A stretch of 56,141 bases of DNA from Mycolicibacterium peregrinum. GTDB taxonomy: Bacteria > Actinomycetota > Actinomycetes > Mycobacteriales > Mycobacteriaceae. The position numbers and the translations under genes were made by a program. Shown piece after piece: positions 44,213-52,748 of this stretch (position 1 is the stretch's first letter; every line of letters starts with the position of its first letter). The stretch covers positions 1 through 56,141 of the forward strand of contig NZ_LZSY01000023.1 in assembly GCF_001665625.1 (NCBI RefSeq), read 5' to 3'. Under the pieces are notes generated by a model. That model searched no databases. It was not told the DNA's origin and saw nothing but the letters and a program-made list of their open reading frames with translations.

Positions 44213-44929
44213 CTACGCGGTCTGCTCCGGGGCCTGATCGGCCCCGGAGTGGTGGCGGCGCCAGGAGCGGTAGCCGCGGTGGGCGGCGAACGCCCCGACG
44301 ACGGCGGTGACACACCACACCCCGATCGCGGTGTAGGCAAGCGGGGCCGACAGATCACCGATCGACGCGCCCAGCGCGGTGTAGACGAAGGCGCGCGGCA
44401 CCGAGCCGATGAACGCCCCGACTGCCATCTGCCACAACGGCACCCCGAAGGCTCCGAACGCATAGGACGCCAGGGCGTCGGACAGTCCGGGGACGAACCG
44501 CTGTCCGACCACCGCCCACAGACCACCCCGTTCGATCTGATGGTCCAGCCGATCGGCCCGTTGCGCCCCGAGCAGAGCCCGGGCGCTGTCGCGGCCGGCG
44601 CGTCGCCCGATCAGGCTGGCCACCACCGCGGTGCCCACCGTCGCGCCCAAGGTCACGAAGGTGCCCAACACCGGACCGAACAACACCCCGCTGCCCGCGG
44701 CCAGGATTGGGCCCGGCACGAACAGTGCGCCGAGGCAAGCCGACACCACGACATACGCCAGCGGTGCGGCGGGCCCCGTCGAGGCGACCAGGGCCCGGAT
44801 GTCGTCGACGTCGATCACGCGCGCGACGGCCACGAGATAGAAAAGGCCGAACAGAAAGGCCGCGAACGCGACGAGCCGCAGGATGTGCGGCCGCCGGCTG
44901 ATGGCGGGGGGATCGTCGTCGTCAGTCAT
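44213..44929 (-). CDS. VTT-domain (TVP38/TMEM64, DedA-like) membrane protein
   Basis: A 238-residue membrane protein with about five hydrophobic segments. ALFVPGPILAAGSGVLFGPVLGTFVTLGATVG and GQRFVPGLSDALASYAFGAFGVPLWQM are the re-entrant loop signatures of the VTT family, whose members scramble or flip lipids. The start ATG at 44929 is preferred over 44965 because it begins the acidic pre-membrane segment MTDDDD. Confidence 0.85.
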   Translation of the reverse strand: MTDDDDPPAISRRPHILRLVAFAAFLFGLFYLVAVARVIDVDDIRALVASTGPAAPLAYVVVSACLGALFVPGPILAAGSGVLFGPVLGTFVTLGATVGTAVVASLIGRRAGRDSARALLGAQRADRLDHQIERGGLWAVVGQRFVPGLSDALASYAFGAFGVPLWQMAVGAFIGSVPRAFVYTALGASIGDLSAPLAYTAIGVWCVTAVVGAFAAHRGYRSWRRHHSGADQAPEQTA

Positions 44930-45052
44930 GGCGCCCACGATTCTTCCCCACGGCCGTACCGTCATCGCGGGGCGCGGTCACCTGCCGTCGGGTTGCCACA
45001 GCTGCAGCGCGGCGTCTTGGCGCAGCCGTCCTAGGCTGTCGATCCTCCTTGT

Positions 45053-45436
45053 TCAGCTCGCGGCGCTGTGACTCTTGGCTTTCCGTGCTGCGACGGTGGC
45101 CCGGACCTGGTCCATGTCGAGTGCTGCGACCTGCGAGATCAGATCCTCGAGTGCCGCCGGCGGCAGAACCCCGGGCTGGCTGAAGACCAGGACGCCCTCG
45201 CGGAAGGCCGCGATGGTGGGGATGGACCGGATTTTCATCAGCGCCGCCAGCTCTTGTTCCTGCTCGGTGTCGACCTTGGCATGCACGATCTCGGGGTGGT
45301 TGGTGGCCGACCGCTCGAAGGTCGGGGCGAAAGCGCGGCATGGGCCACACCAAGAAGCCCAGAAGTCGACGAGCACGATGTCGTTGTCCCGGATCGTGGA
45401 CTCGAAATCCGCGTAGCCGATGTTTCGGGTGGTCAT
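45053..45436 (-). CDS. trxA: Thioredoxin
   Basis: A 127-residue thioredoxin. The active site WASWCGPC (Cys30, Cys33), KVDTEQEQELAAL and the cis-proline segment IRSIPTIAAF are all present. The C-terminal ~20 residues (ATVAARKAKSHSAAS) extend beyond the usual domain. It is divergent from a DUF302 gene across a CsoR-like palindrome, which suggests sulfane-sulphur or copper stress control rather than housekeeping expression. Confidence 0.93.
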   Translation of the reverse strand: MTTRNIGYADFESTIRDNDIVLVDFWASWCGPCRAFAPTFERSATNHPEIVHAKVDTEQEQELAALMKIRSIPTIAAFREGVLVFSQPGVLPPAALEDLISQVAALDMDQVRATVAARKAKSHSAAS

Positions 45437-45505
45437 TCTGATCTCCTTGTCTCGCGTTGAAGTGCCGGCGATGTCCGCAGGTCGATTCGTTCGACCACTT
45501 CCAAC

Positions 45506-45521
45506 ATACCCCCAGGGGTAT
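45506..45521. promoter_or_regulatory. CsoR/CstR-like operator between trxA and the DUF302 gene
   Basis: ATACCCC-CA-GGGGTAT is a perfect seven-base-arm palindrome in the divergent region. C4/G4 palindromes of this form are bound by CsoR-family sensors (copper or persulfide types). No CsoR-family gene is found in the window. Confidence 0.7.
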
Positions 45522-45619
45522 TTATTCCGTGGCCTCGTTCGCCCTCTGGGCGATGTATCCGCGGGTAGCGTGGCGGCAGAATGAGCACTCGCTTGGTATG
45601 GGACGAAAGGAATCGAGAG

Positions 45620-46024
45620 ATGGACATCGCCATGGTGGCCACCACGAGAGGCCCGTTCGACGAGGCTGTCGCTCGTACGCGAGACGCGCTCGCCGAGCAG
45701 GGATTCGGTGTGTTGACCGAGATCGACATCAGGGCCACGCTCAACGCCAAACTGGGCGGTGGTGCCGGTGACGAGGTGGGGGACTATCTGATCCTGGGCG
45801 CCTGCAATCCTCAGTTCGCCCAGAAGGCACTCGGTGCCTACCCACCGATCGGCGTGCTGTTGCCGTGCAATGTGGTGTTGCGCACGGGGCCGGAGGGGGA
45901 CGCGGTGGTCGTCGTCGAGGCGATGAACCCCAACCTGATGGCCGAGGTGACCGACGAGCCGGCGCTGGCCGATATCGCAGCCGAGGTCGGCCGACGCCTG
46001 CAGGCGGCGCTCGACAGTCTTTAG
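45620..46024 (+). CDS. DUF302 family protein
   Basis: A 134-residue soluble protein of the DUF302 family. ARTRDALAEQGFGVLTEIDI, LILGACNPQFAQKALGA and VLLPCNVVLR are family-typical, with cysteines in GACNP and LPCNV. The biochemical role is unknown, though DUF302 genes often lie near sulphur-transfer or metal-stress genes. The start ATG at 45620 is preceded by AAGGA (45607-45611). Its stop lies one base from the end of the convergent MerR gene. Confidence 0.82.
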   Translation: MDIAMVATTRGPFDEAVARTRDALAEQGFGVLTEIDIRATLNAKLGGGAGDEVGDYLILGACNPQFAQKALGAYPPIGVLLPCNVVLRTGPEGDAVVVVEAMNPNLMAEVTDEPALADIAAEVGRRLQAALDSL

Positions 46025-46025
46025 A

Positions 46026-46382
46026 TCACTCCGAGGCCGCGTCGATCACGCCGTCGAGAATCTCGCGTGAGGTCGACAGGTCCCTGATTGCCTGCTCGAG
46101 CCGGTTGCGTTCGGCGGTCAGCTCGCTGAGGAGCCGGGGCGTGGCCTGAGGGGCCGGTCCGCCGTCGGTGTCGCGCATACACGGTAGGAGCGACGAGATG
46201 GTGCGACTGTGCAGCCCGGCGGCGTAGAGCTCCTGGATGCGGATCACGCGGTCGACAGCCTTCTCCGGATACTCGCGTTGCCCACCAGACGTGCGGTCGG
46301 ACGCCAACAGTCCCTGCTCTTCGTAATAGCGCAGCGACCGTTGGCTGACCCCGGTGCGACGTGCGAGTTCGCCTATGCGCAT
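46026..46382 (-). CDS. MerR-family transcriptional regulator
   Basis: A 118-residue regulator with an N-terminal winged helix (MRIGELARRTGVSQRSLRYY, EEQGLLASDRTSGGQREY) and a coiled dimer helix. A single Cys occurs in LLPCMRD, so it lacks the cysteine set of metal sensors and probably responds to organic ligands or stress. It is divergent from the deacetylase gene, whose promoter has the long spacer typical of MerR control. Confidence 0.88.
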   Translation of the reverse strand: MRIGELARRTGVSQRSLRYYEEQGLLASDRTSGGQREYPEKAVDRVIRIQELYAAGLHSRTISSLLPCMRDTDGGPAPQATPRLLSELTAERNRLEQAIRDLSTSREILDGVIDAASE

Positions 46383-46404
46383 ATGCCAGTTATACCCACG
46401 CGAC

Positions 46405-46436
46405 TTGACCCTGACATTGGTGTGAGCTCGTAAGGT
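46405..46436 (+). promoter_or_regulatory. MerR-type promoter with a 20-base spacer
   Basis: TTGACC (46405-46410) and TAAGGT (46431-46436) are separated by 20 bases, longer than the usual 17-18 and typical of MerR-activated promoters. An imperfect palindrome CTGACA-N4-TGTGAG lies in the spacer. The -10 ends five bases before the ATG at 46442, so the mRNA should be leaderless. Confidence 0.6.
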
Positions 46437-46441
46437 TCGCC

Positions 46442-47311
46442 ATGACCACGTCGCAACCGCCTTTCGCCTACAGCCCGATCACTGAACGCCCGCCGATCTG
46501 TTGGCCCGGTGGCGCGAGAGTGGCGGTGTACATCGGGCTCAACGTCGAGCACTTCCTCGTCGATCGGCCCTCGACGAGCATCTGGCCGGGGACAGCGGAG
46601 CTGACCCCGGATGCGCTCAACTACGGCTGGCGGGATTACGGCGCGCGGGTGGGGATTTGGCGCACCATCGACACCCTCGACCGGCACGGTATTCGTCCCA
46701 GTGTGCTGCTGAACACGGCCGTCATCGAGCATCATCCGCAGATCGTCGCCGCCGGTGTGGAACGGAACTGGGCATGGCTGGCGCACGGGCAGACCAACTC
46801 GATTCTGCACACCGGGTTGGCTGTCGACGAGGAGCGTCGGATTCTCACCTCGATCGCCGACGACATCGCCGATGCGACGGGCCGGCGCCCGCTGGGCTGG
46901 ATGGGGCCAGGCCTGACCGAAACCGCGCACACTCCGGACCTGTTGGCCGAACTCGGTTTTCACTATGTCCTCGATTGGACCAACGATGACCAGCCCTATC
47001 CGCTGACGGTCCCTGGCATGCTCAGTGTGCCGTATTCGGTCGAGCTCAACGACCTACTGATCTTCGGGAAAGGTTTCACCGGGGGTGAATTCGTGCAGAT
47101 GGTGATCGATCAGTATGAGCAGCTACACGCGGATTCGGCCACCAGCGGTCGGGTGATGGCCCTGGCGCTGCACCCGTTCGTGATCGGGCAACCGTTCCGG
47201 CACAAGTACTTCGATCAGGTTCTGCAGTTTCTGGCCGCTCAACCCGACGTGTGGTTGACGACCAGTGACGAGATCGCCGCGCATGTGCGGAATGATTGCG
47301 AACGCCAATAG
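46442..47311 (+). CDS. Polysaccharide deacetylase-family (PuuE/allantoinase-like) protein
   Basis: A 289-residue NodB-fold hydrolase without a signal peptide. VGIWRTIDTLDRHGIRPSVLLNTAVIE, WAWLAHGQTNS and MGPGLTETAHTPDLLAELGF mark the intracellular subgroup related to PuuE allantoinase and other amidases, not cell-wall deacetylases. Metal ligands may include the His of AHGQTNS and the His in ALALHPFVIGQPFR. The substrate is unknown. The divergent MerR regulator probably activates it. Confidence 0.8.
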   Translation: MTTSQPPFAYSPITERPPICWPGGARVAVYIGLNVEHFLVDRPSTSIWPGTAELTPDALNYGWRDYGARVGIWRTIDTLDRHGIRPSVLLNTAVIEHHPQIVAAGVERNWAWLAHGQTNSILHTGLAVDEERRILTSIADDIADATGRRPLGWMGPGLTETAHTPDLLAELGFHYVLDWTNDDQPYPLTVPGMLSVPYSVELNDLLIFGKGFTGGEFVQMVIDQYEQLHADSATSGRVMALALHPFVIGQPFRHKYFDQVLQFLAAQPDVWLTTSDEIAAHVRNDCERQ

Positions 47312-47429
47312 CCGCAGCACGATTCGGCTCGCAATCCTGGACCGGCGCTGTACGGGGTGTCACACTGCGGTAGGGCGGTGGGGCCGGTGACCGGTGGTCC
47401 GCGTCGCCGAGAACGTCGGGAGGACCACG

Positions 47430-48731
47430 ATGACAGCAATCGCCGGCATCGCCCACCGTGAAAACGGTGCCGCACCACCATCGGTGCCTCTCGCCGAGAT
47501 CGACCTCGGATCGCTCGACTTCTGGGGGCGTGACGACGATGCGCGCGACGGCGCCTTCGCCACGCTGCGTCACGACGCGCCGATCTCGTTCTTCGAGGTG
47601 GCCGAGTACGCCGGATTTCCCGGCGGCGCCGGGCATTGGGCATTCACCCGCTACGACGATGTGCACTTCGCCAGCCGGCACCCTGAGCTGTTCAGCTCCA
47701 GCCCGACCAGCACCACACTCAACGACGTTCCCGCCGAGATTGCCGAGTTCTTCGGGTCGATGATCACATTGGACGATCCCCGCCACACCCGGCTGCGGTG
47801 CATCGTCAACCGGGCCTTCACACCCAAGGTGATCGCGCGGATCGAGCAGAGCGTGCGGGACCGAGCGCATCGGCTGGTGTCCGCCATGGTGGGTGCACAC
47901 CCTGATGGCACCGCGGACTTCGTCGAGGAGGTGGCTTCGCCGCTGCCGCTGCAGATCATCTGCGACATGATGGGCGTCCCGGAGGAAGATCAGGCCAAGC
48001 TCTTTCACTGGACCTCGGTGCTCATGGGGGCCGGGGACGACGAGGTTTCCACCGACGATTTCAGTGGGTATCTGCAGGTGGCCACCGAGTTGGCCGGCTA
48101 CGGCGTGGCGTTGGCCGAACAGCGCCGCGCGCATCCCGGAGACGATCTGACGACGAGTCTCGTGGAGGCGGAAGTCGACGGAGAACGGTTGTCGTCCAAC
48201 GAGATCGCCTCCTTCTTCATTCTGCTGACGGCGGCGGGCAACGATACGACCCGCAACGCCATCAGTCATGGCATGGTGGCGCTGAGCCGCTATCCCGACG
48301 AACGCGCCAAGTGGTGGAACGACTTCGATGCGGTATCGCCGACGGCGGTCGAAGAGATCGTTCGGTGGGCGTCACCGATCATCTTCATGCGGCGCACACT
48401 CACCGAGGACGTGGAGCGCAGCGGCGTTCAGATGAAGGCGGGAGACAAGGTCTCGATGTGGTACAACTCGGCCAACCGTGACGAGCAGACCTTCGCCGAC
48501 CCGTGGCGGTTCGACGTGCTGAGAAATCCCAATCCGCACATCGGGTTCGGCGGCGGCGGAGTGCACTTCTGTCTGGGAGCCAACCTCGCCCGGCGGGAGA
48601 TCCGGGTGGCCTTCGACGAACTGCGTCGCCAGGTTCCCGACATCGTGGCGATCGGCGAACCGGCCATCCTGCGTTCAGCGTTCGTGCACGGCGTCAAACA
48701 CCTGCCGGTCGCGTGGACCGCGGTTGACTAG
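47430..48731 (+). CDS. Cytochrome P450 (CYP124/125/142-like)
   Basis: A 433-residue soluble P450. The I-helix oxygen-binding motif AAGNDTTRN, the ExxR motif in EEIVRW, and the heme-ligand loop FGGGGVHFCLGANLAR are intact. SLDFW, FGSMITLDDPRHTRLR and the general form match mycobacterial P450s that oxidise the methyl ends of lipids and sterols; the substrate cannot be told. The start ATG at 47430 follows GGAGGA. No ferredoxin gene is adjacent. Its 3' end overlaps the convergent gene by 38 bases. Confidence 0.9.
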   Translation: MTAIAGIAHRENGAAPPSVPLAEIDLGSLDFWGRDDDARDGAFATLRHDAPISFFEVAEYAGFPGGAGHWAFTRYDDVHFASRHPELFSSSPTSTTLNDVPAEIAEFFGSMITLDDPRHTRLRCIVNRAFTPKVIARIEQSVRDRAHRLVSAMVGAHPDGTADFVEEVASPLPLQIICDMMGVPEEDQAKLFHWTSVLMGAGDDEVSTDDFSGYLQVATELAGYGVALAEQRRAHPGDDLTTSLVEAEVDGERLSSNEIASFFILLTAAGNDTTRNAISHGMVALSRYPDERAKWWNDFDAVSPTAVEEIVRWASPIIFMRRTLTEDVERSGVQMKAGDKVSMWYNSANRDEQTFADPWRFDVLRNPNPHIGFGGGGVHFCLGANLARREIRVAFDELRRQVPDIVAIGEPAILRSAFVHGVKHLPVAWTAVD

Positions 48732-49743
48732 CGCGAGGTTCCTCGAACTCGTGGGTCCGCCGGGGATTCGTAGCCGCCCCGAGCTTCTTGAGGGCGGCGG
48801 TCGCGTCCAGGGAGCGCACCGGGCGGCCCACCCGGGCATGTTCGGCGGTGACTCGCTGGATCAGTTCGTTGACGGGGGCCCGCAGACCGTGCAGGCGGGC
48901 CTGAAGCACGATCTCACCGTTGAACCAGTCGGTTTCTACCTGGGTGTGGCCCCGGGCCACGCTCTGCCACGTGGAGCTCAAATAGTCGTCGTTGACCCTG
49001 CCCTGCAGTAGATCCCCACGCCGTAGCGCATCCTCTTCGGCCGTGACGAAGGGAATGCCGGCCGCGGTGAGAACGTGTTCGGCCTCGGTGCGGGCGCGGG
49101 CGACCAGTTCGTCGGCGTCCGGTCCCGGACGGTATGCCGCGATCACGCCATTGCCGAGGTTGGCGATCAGCTTGCGGTGTTTCCACGCCATGACGTCGTC
49201 GCGTACCGAGGAACTGAACCCGGATGCGCGGAGCGTGGCGGCGACCAGTTCGGCCGGCTCGTCATGGCCGGTGGGGTAGCGGCCGAGATCGAGGATCCCC
49301 GCCACCGGGTGACTCTGTTGAATGACCACACCGGGGTCGAGGTGAGCCGCCGGGAGCATCACCGTGACGCCGTATACATTGGCGAAACTCCGCAGCGCGG
49401 CAGGCTCGTTGGCCACTCCGTTCTGGGCGACGAACACCGCGGTCTCCGGCGGGGCATGAGCGCTGAGATCATCCAGGGCCGAGGCGGTTTGGTGACTCTT
49501 GACCGCGAGCATCACCACCGGGTCGGCCGACCAGTCGACCTCGCGGGCGCTCGGTGCGGCCGGGAGTGCCACTGCATCGGTACCGGCCTGTGTCACCAGC
49601 GTGAGGCCTCGGGCGCGGATCGCGGAGAGGTGTTCGCCGCGGGCGACAGCTGTCACGTCGAACCCGGCGAGCCGCAACCGTGCGGCGATCACGCCGCCTA
49701 TCGCGCCGACCCCGTACACCACGAGCGGTCGGGGCGTGGTCAC
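48694..49743 (-). CDS. Ketopantoate reductase (ApbA/PanE)-like oxidoreductase
   Basis: A 349-residue NADPH-dependent reductase. The cofactor motif VYGVGAIGGVIAARL is at residues 9-23. MAWKHRKLIANLGNGV has the catalytic-type lysine, and SSTWQSVARGHTQVETDWFNGEIV is the substrate region. The C-terminus (about 35 residues, basic) is longer than in E. coli PanE. The start GTG at 49743 overlaps the LysR stop as GTGA. Genomic context with a LysR gene and a dioxygenase suggests a catabolic 2-keto-acid step rather than pantothenate synthesis; this is inference. Confidence 0.82.
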   Translation of the reverse strand: MTTPRPLVVYGVGAIGGVIAARLRLAGFDVTAVARGEHLSAIRARGLTLVTQAGTDAVALPAAPSAREVDWSADPVVMLAVKSHQTASALDDLSAHAPPETAVFVAQNGVANEPAALRSFANVYGVTVMLPAAHLDPGVVIQQSHPVAGILDLGRYPTGHDEPAELVAATLRASGFSSSVRDDVMAWKHRKLIANLGNGVIAAYRPGPDADELVARARTEAEHVLTAAGIPFVTAEEDALRRGDLLQGRVNDDYLSSTWQSVARGHTQVETDWFNGEIVLQARLHGLRAPVNELIQRVTAEHARVGRPVRSLDATAALKKLGAATNPRRTHEFEEPRASQPRSTRPAGV

Positions 49744-50672
49744 GATGCGACACCGAGCGGCTCGGTGGAGTGTCCGGGCAAAGCCTGTTCGGCGATCGTC
49801 CGCAGGGTGCGCAGGATCAGTGCGATGTTGGGATCGCGCTGCCGGCCGGCGCGCACCACGGCACTGATGGTGCGGCCGCCGAGGGTGAGGTCGTCCACGA
49901 GCAGTCCTTCCAGCCTGGAGGGAACCGACAGCCGGGGCACAATGGCCGACGCTACCTCGGTGGCGGCCAGCTCGCAGATGTTCTGAGCGCCGATCAGCCG
50001 GTGCTTGACCTGTGGGGTGAACCCGGCGCTCTGGCACGCATGCGTCGCGGCGATCTCGAGGCCGGAGCCCTGAGGGCCCGTCACCCAGAATCCGTCGGCC
50101 AGGGCAGACAGGCCCTGAGTGCGGATTCTCAGGTGGGACTGCGTGGGCGCCAGCAGCACGTGTGGTTCGAACAACAAGGGCACGGTGGTCAGTCCGCCGG
50201 CGGAGTCGGGCCCGAGGACGTCGTAGTGGCAGGTGATCGCGACGTCCACCTCACTCTGACGCAGCAGGCGCAGCGCGCCCGAACTCGTGTCCTGCTGAAC
50301 GTGCACACGCAGATCCGGTTCGGTGATGCTGAGCCGTTGCATCAGGGGAACGGCCAGCGTCGGAATCCCCATGTTGAACGTGGCGATGGCGACCTGCCCT
50401 GCCACCCGGTCCCTGGTTTCGGCGACCGCGCTCATGGCGTCGTCGACGGCGGCCAGGACACGACGCACATGCTCGGCGAGGACCTGGCCGCTGCGGGTCA
50501 GTCCGAGGGTTCGCCCGTCCCGACGGAACAGGACTGCGCCTGCTTCTTCCTCCAGGACACGAAGTTGTTGGGATACTGCAGAACTCGTGATGTTGCGATG
50601 TTCGGCCACGGCGGTCACCGAGCCGAGGTCTGCGAGATCGGACAGCAGCATCATCCGACGTAAGTCCAGCAT
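49740..50672 (-). CDS. LysR-family transcriptional regulator
   Basis: A 310-residue regulator. The DNA-binding part is LADLGSVTAVAEHRNITSSAVSQQLRVLE, followed by an effector domain with FNMGIPTLAVPLMQRL and VDVAITCHYDVLGP. The start ATG at 50672 is preceded by AGGAGGTG, an almost ideal ribosome-binding site, which rules out the longer frame from 50726. It forms an operon with the ketopantoate-reductase-like gene and is divergent from the TauD/nitroreductase operon. Confidence 0.88.
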   Translation of the reverse strand: MLDLRRMMLLSDLADLGSVTAVAEHRNITSSAVSQQLRVLEEEAGAVLFRRDGRTLGLTRSGQVLAEHVRRVLAAVDDAMSAVAETRDRVAGQVAIATFNMGIPTLAVPLMQRLSITEPDLRVHVQQDTSSGALRLLRQSEVDVAITCHYDVLGPDSAGGLTTVPLLFEPHVLLAPTQSHLRIRTQGLSALADGFWVTGPQGSGLEIAATHACQSAGFTPQVKHRLIGAQNICELAATEVASAIVPRLSVPSRLEGLLVDDLTLGGRTISAVVRAGRQRDPNIALILRTLRTIAEQALPGHSTEPLGVAS

Positions 50673-50970
50673 CAGGCACCTCCTGCGAGGTGATGATCGC
50701 AGAACAGGTCGCGCTGTCGCTGACATGTGCAGCCGGTTGGGGCCCGTCCCACCGCCCTGATCAGGGGTTTTATGACACGTCGGGTGCAGGAATCACGCCG
50801 GTTGTAATTCTCGCGCCTGCGGGCGGTGCCTGAGATGTTAAGTCGCACTGAAAGGTTCCGGTAGCCACAGACGCTTGTTCGCCACCACCTGCGCGTCGAT
50901 TCTGACCTGAGCGAGTCGGTCGAGTACGCCTCGCCAGCCCACCATCACGCCACCACAAGGGAGTCCACAG
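50673..50970. other. 298-base divergent intergenic region
   Basis: No gene is seen here. It separates the LysR gene from the TauD-type dioxygenase. The left end carries the LysR ribosome-binding site, and ACAAGGGAG (50955-50963) precedes the dioxygenase ATG. The rest is likely to hold both promoters and LysR sites, but no clear palindrome stood out. Confidence 0.6.
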
Positions 50971-51909
50971 ATGACCGATGTCACCGAAAAGCCGCTCACC
51001 GATACGGGTCTGGACATCGTGCCGGTTGCCGGCTACATCGGCGCCGAAGTCCGCGGCGTCGATCTGCGCAACGAGTTGGAGGCCGGTGTCGTGGACGAGA
51101 TCCGCGATGCGCTGCACACGTACAAGGTCATCTTCTTCCGGGACCAGGAGATCGGCCACGCCGAACAGGTCGCCTTCGCGCGGAAGTTCGGCAAGGTGAC
51201 TCCAGCCCATCCGCACGAGGAAGAAGCGCCGGAAGGGTTCCCCGAGATCCTGCCGATCGACAGCCGCCGCTACGAGCGCCACCTGGGCCGGAAACGTACC
51301 TCCTACGACAACAGCTGGCACACCGACGTCACCGCACTGGTGAACCCGCCCGCGGCTTCGATCCTGCGGGCACACATCCTGCCGCCATACGGTGGCGATA
51401 CAGCCTGGACCAATCTCGTTGCGGCGTATGAGAACCTGCCCAAGGATCTACGTGACTTCGCCGACAAGCTCGACATCAGGCACCAGTTCAACACCCGGGC
51501 AGTGGCCGGCAGCCAGCGGGACCGCAAGGTGCGCGAGGCAAACCTGGTGACGTATCACCCCGCGGTCCGGGTGCATCCGGTCACGGGGGAGCGCGCACTG
51601 TTCGTCAGCCCCGGATTCACCCGCGGGGCCCGGGAGATCCGCGGTTACTCGCCGACGCAGAGCGAGGCGATCCTGAAGCTGCTGTGGGACGAGGCGACCC
51701 GCACCGAGTACACCGTCCGGTTCCGCTGGGCGCCGGGCAGCATCGCGTTCTGGGACAACCGGGCCACCGCGCACCTGGCGATCGACGACGCCGGTCACCT
51801 CGATTACGACCGGGTGCTGTACCGCGTCACCCTCGAAGGCGATGTCCCCACCGGTGTCGACGGACGTTCGTCCGAGTCGGTGTCCGGCGTGCCGTTCTAC
51901 GGATCCTGA
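50971..51909 (+). CDS. TauD/TfdA-family Fe(II)/2-oxoglutarate dioxygenase
   Basis: A 312-residue dioxygenase that uses 2-oxoglutarate and O2. The iron ligands are His117 and Asp119 in SWHTDV and the distal His in NRATAHLA. Arg in RVLYRVTLEG binds 2-oxoglutarate. It resembles mycobacterial alkylsulfatase/taurine dioxygenase enzymes (Rv3406-like), so release of sulphite or sulphate from organosulphur compounds is a reasonable guess. The next gene starts inside its stop (TGATG), so the two are co-translated. Confidence 0.88.
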   Translation: MTDVTEKPLTDTGLDIVPVAGYIGAEVRGVDLRNELEAGVVDEIRDALHTYKVIFFRDQEIGHAEQVAFARKFGKVTPAHPHEEEAPEGFPEILPIDSRRYERHLGRKRTSYDNSWHTDVTALVNPPAASILRAHILPPYGGDTAWTNLVAAYENLPKDLRDFADKLDIRHQFNTRAVAGSQRDRKVREANLVTYHPAVRVHPVTGERALFVSPGFTRGAREIRGYSPTQSEAILKLLWDEATRTEYTVRFRWAPGSIAFWDNRATAHLAIDDAGHLDYDRVLYRVTLEGDVPTGVDGRSSESVSGVPFYGS

Positions 51910-52706
51910 TGACGGTCATCGCACGCTACGGCGATGTCGACGCCGCGCTCGAGGTTCACAACGCCACACTCGCCCTGCAACTCGCGCACCGGTCTGTGCG
52001 CAAGTTCAGCGGCCAACCTGTGAGCGACGCGCAACTCTCGGCGCTGGTCGCCGCGGCCCAGTCCGCGGCGACCTCGTCGAACCTGCAGCCGTGGAGCGTG
52101 ATCGCCGTACGGGATCCGCAGCGCAAGGCCCGCTTGGCGATCCTGGCCAACAACCAGCAGTTCATCAACGAGGCCCCGTTGTTCCTGGTGTGGGTGGCCG
52201 ACCTGGGGCGTGCCCGCCGGTTGGCGCAGCGGACCGGGGTCACGCTGGACGGCGCAGACTACCTGGAATCCACGATCATCGGTTTCGTCGACACCGCGCT
52301 CGCTGCGCAGAACGCGGTGGTGGCTGCCGAATCCCAGGGTCTGGGAACAGTTTTCGTCGGGGCCGTCCGCAACCATCCCGAGGAGGTCGCGGCGGAGCTC
52401 GGGCTGCCGCCGCACGCAGTCGCAACTTTCGGGCTCGCGGTTGGTACACCCGATCCGACGGAGAACGCCGGGATCAAACCACGGTTACCCCAGGCTGCCG
52501 TGCTGCATCACGAGCAGTACGACGCCGCGGCCGCCGATTCGCATCTGCCCGGCTACGACGAACGACTGGCGGTCTACAACACCCGTTACGGGTTGTCGGG
52601 CAGTTGGAGTGAGCGGGTGTTGAGCCGGTTGGCCGGTCCGCACTCGCTGTCCGGGCGGCACCGGCTCCGCGAGCAACTCGAACGGCTGGGGCTCCCGTCG
52701 CGCTGA
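51909..52706 (+). CDS. Nitroreductase-family FMN oxidoreductase
   Basis: A 265-residue flavoprotein of the NfsA/FRP-type nitroreductase family. LAHRSVRKFSGQPVSDAQLSAL and AAQSAATSSNLQPWSVIAV are the FMN-binding start; ESTIIGFVDTALAAQNAVVAAESQGLGTVFVGAVRNHPEEVAAEL is the dimer/NADPH core, given here only as landmarks. It is co-translated with the dioxygenase and may supply reduced flavin or reduce quinones or nitro compounds. Confidence 0.87.
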   Translation: MTVIARYGDVDAALEVHNATLALQLAHRSVRKFSGQPVSDAQLSALVAAAQSAATSSNLQPWSVIAVRDPQRKARLAILANNQQFINEAPLFLVWVADLGRARRLAQRTGVTLDGADYLESTIIGFVDTALAAQNAVVAAESQGLGTVFVGAVRNHPEEVAAELGLPPHAVATFGLAVGTPDPTENAGIKPRLPQAAVLHHEQYDAAAADSHLPGYDERLAVYNTRYGLSGSWSERVLSRLAGPHSLSGRHRLREQLERLGLPSR

Positions 52707-52748
52707 CCGGTGTGCCCACCCGGCGAAACCCCCCGTAGGTTGATAACC

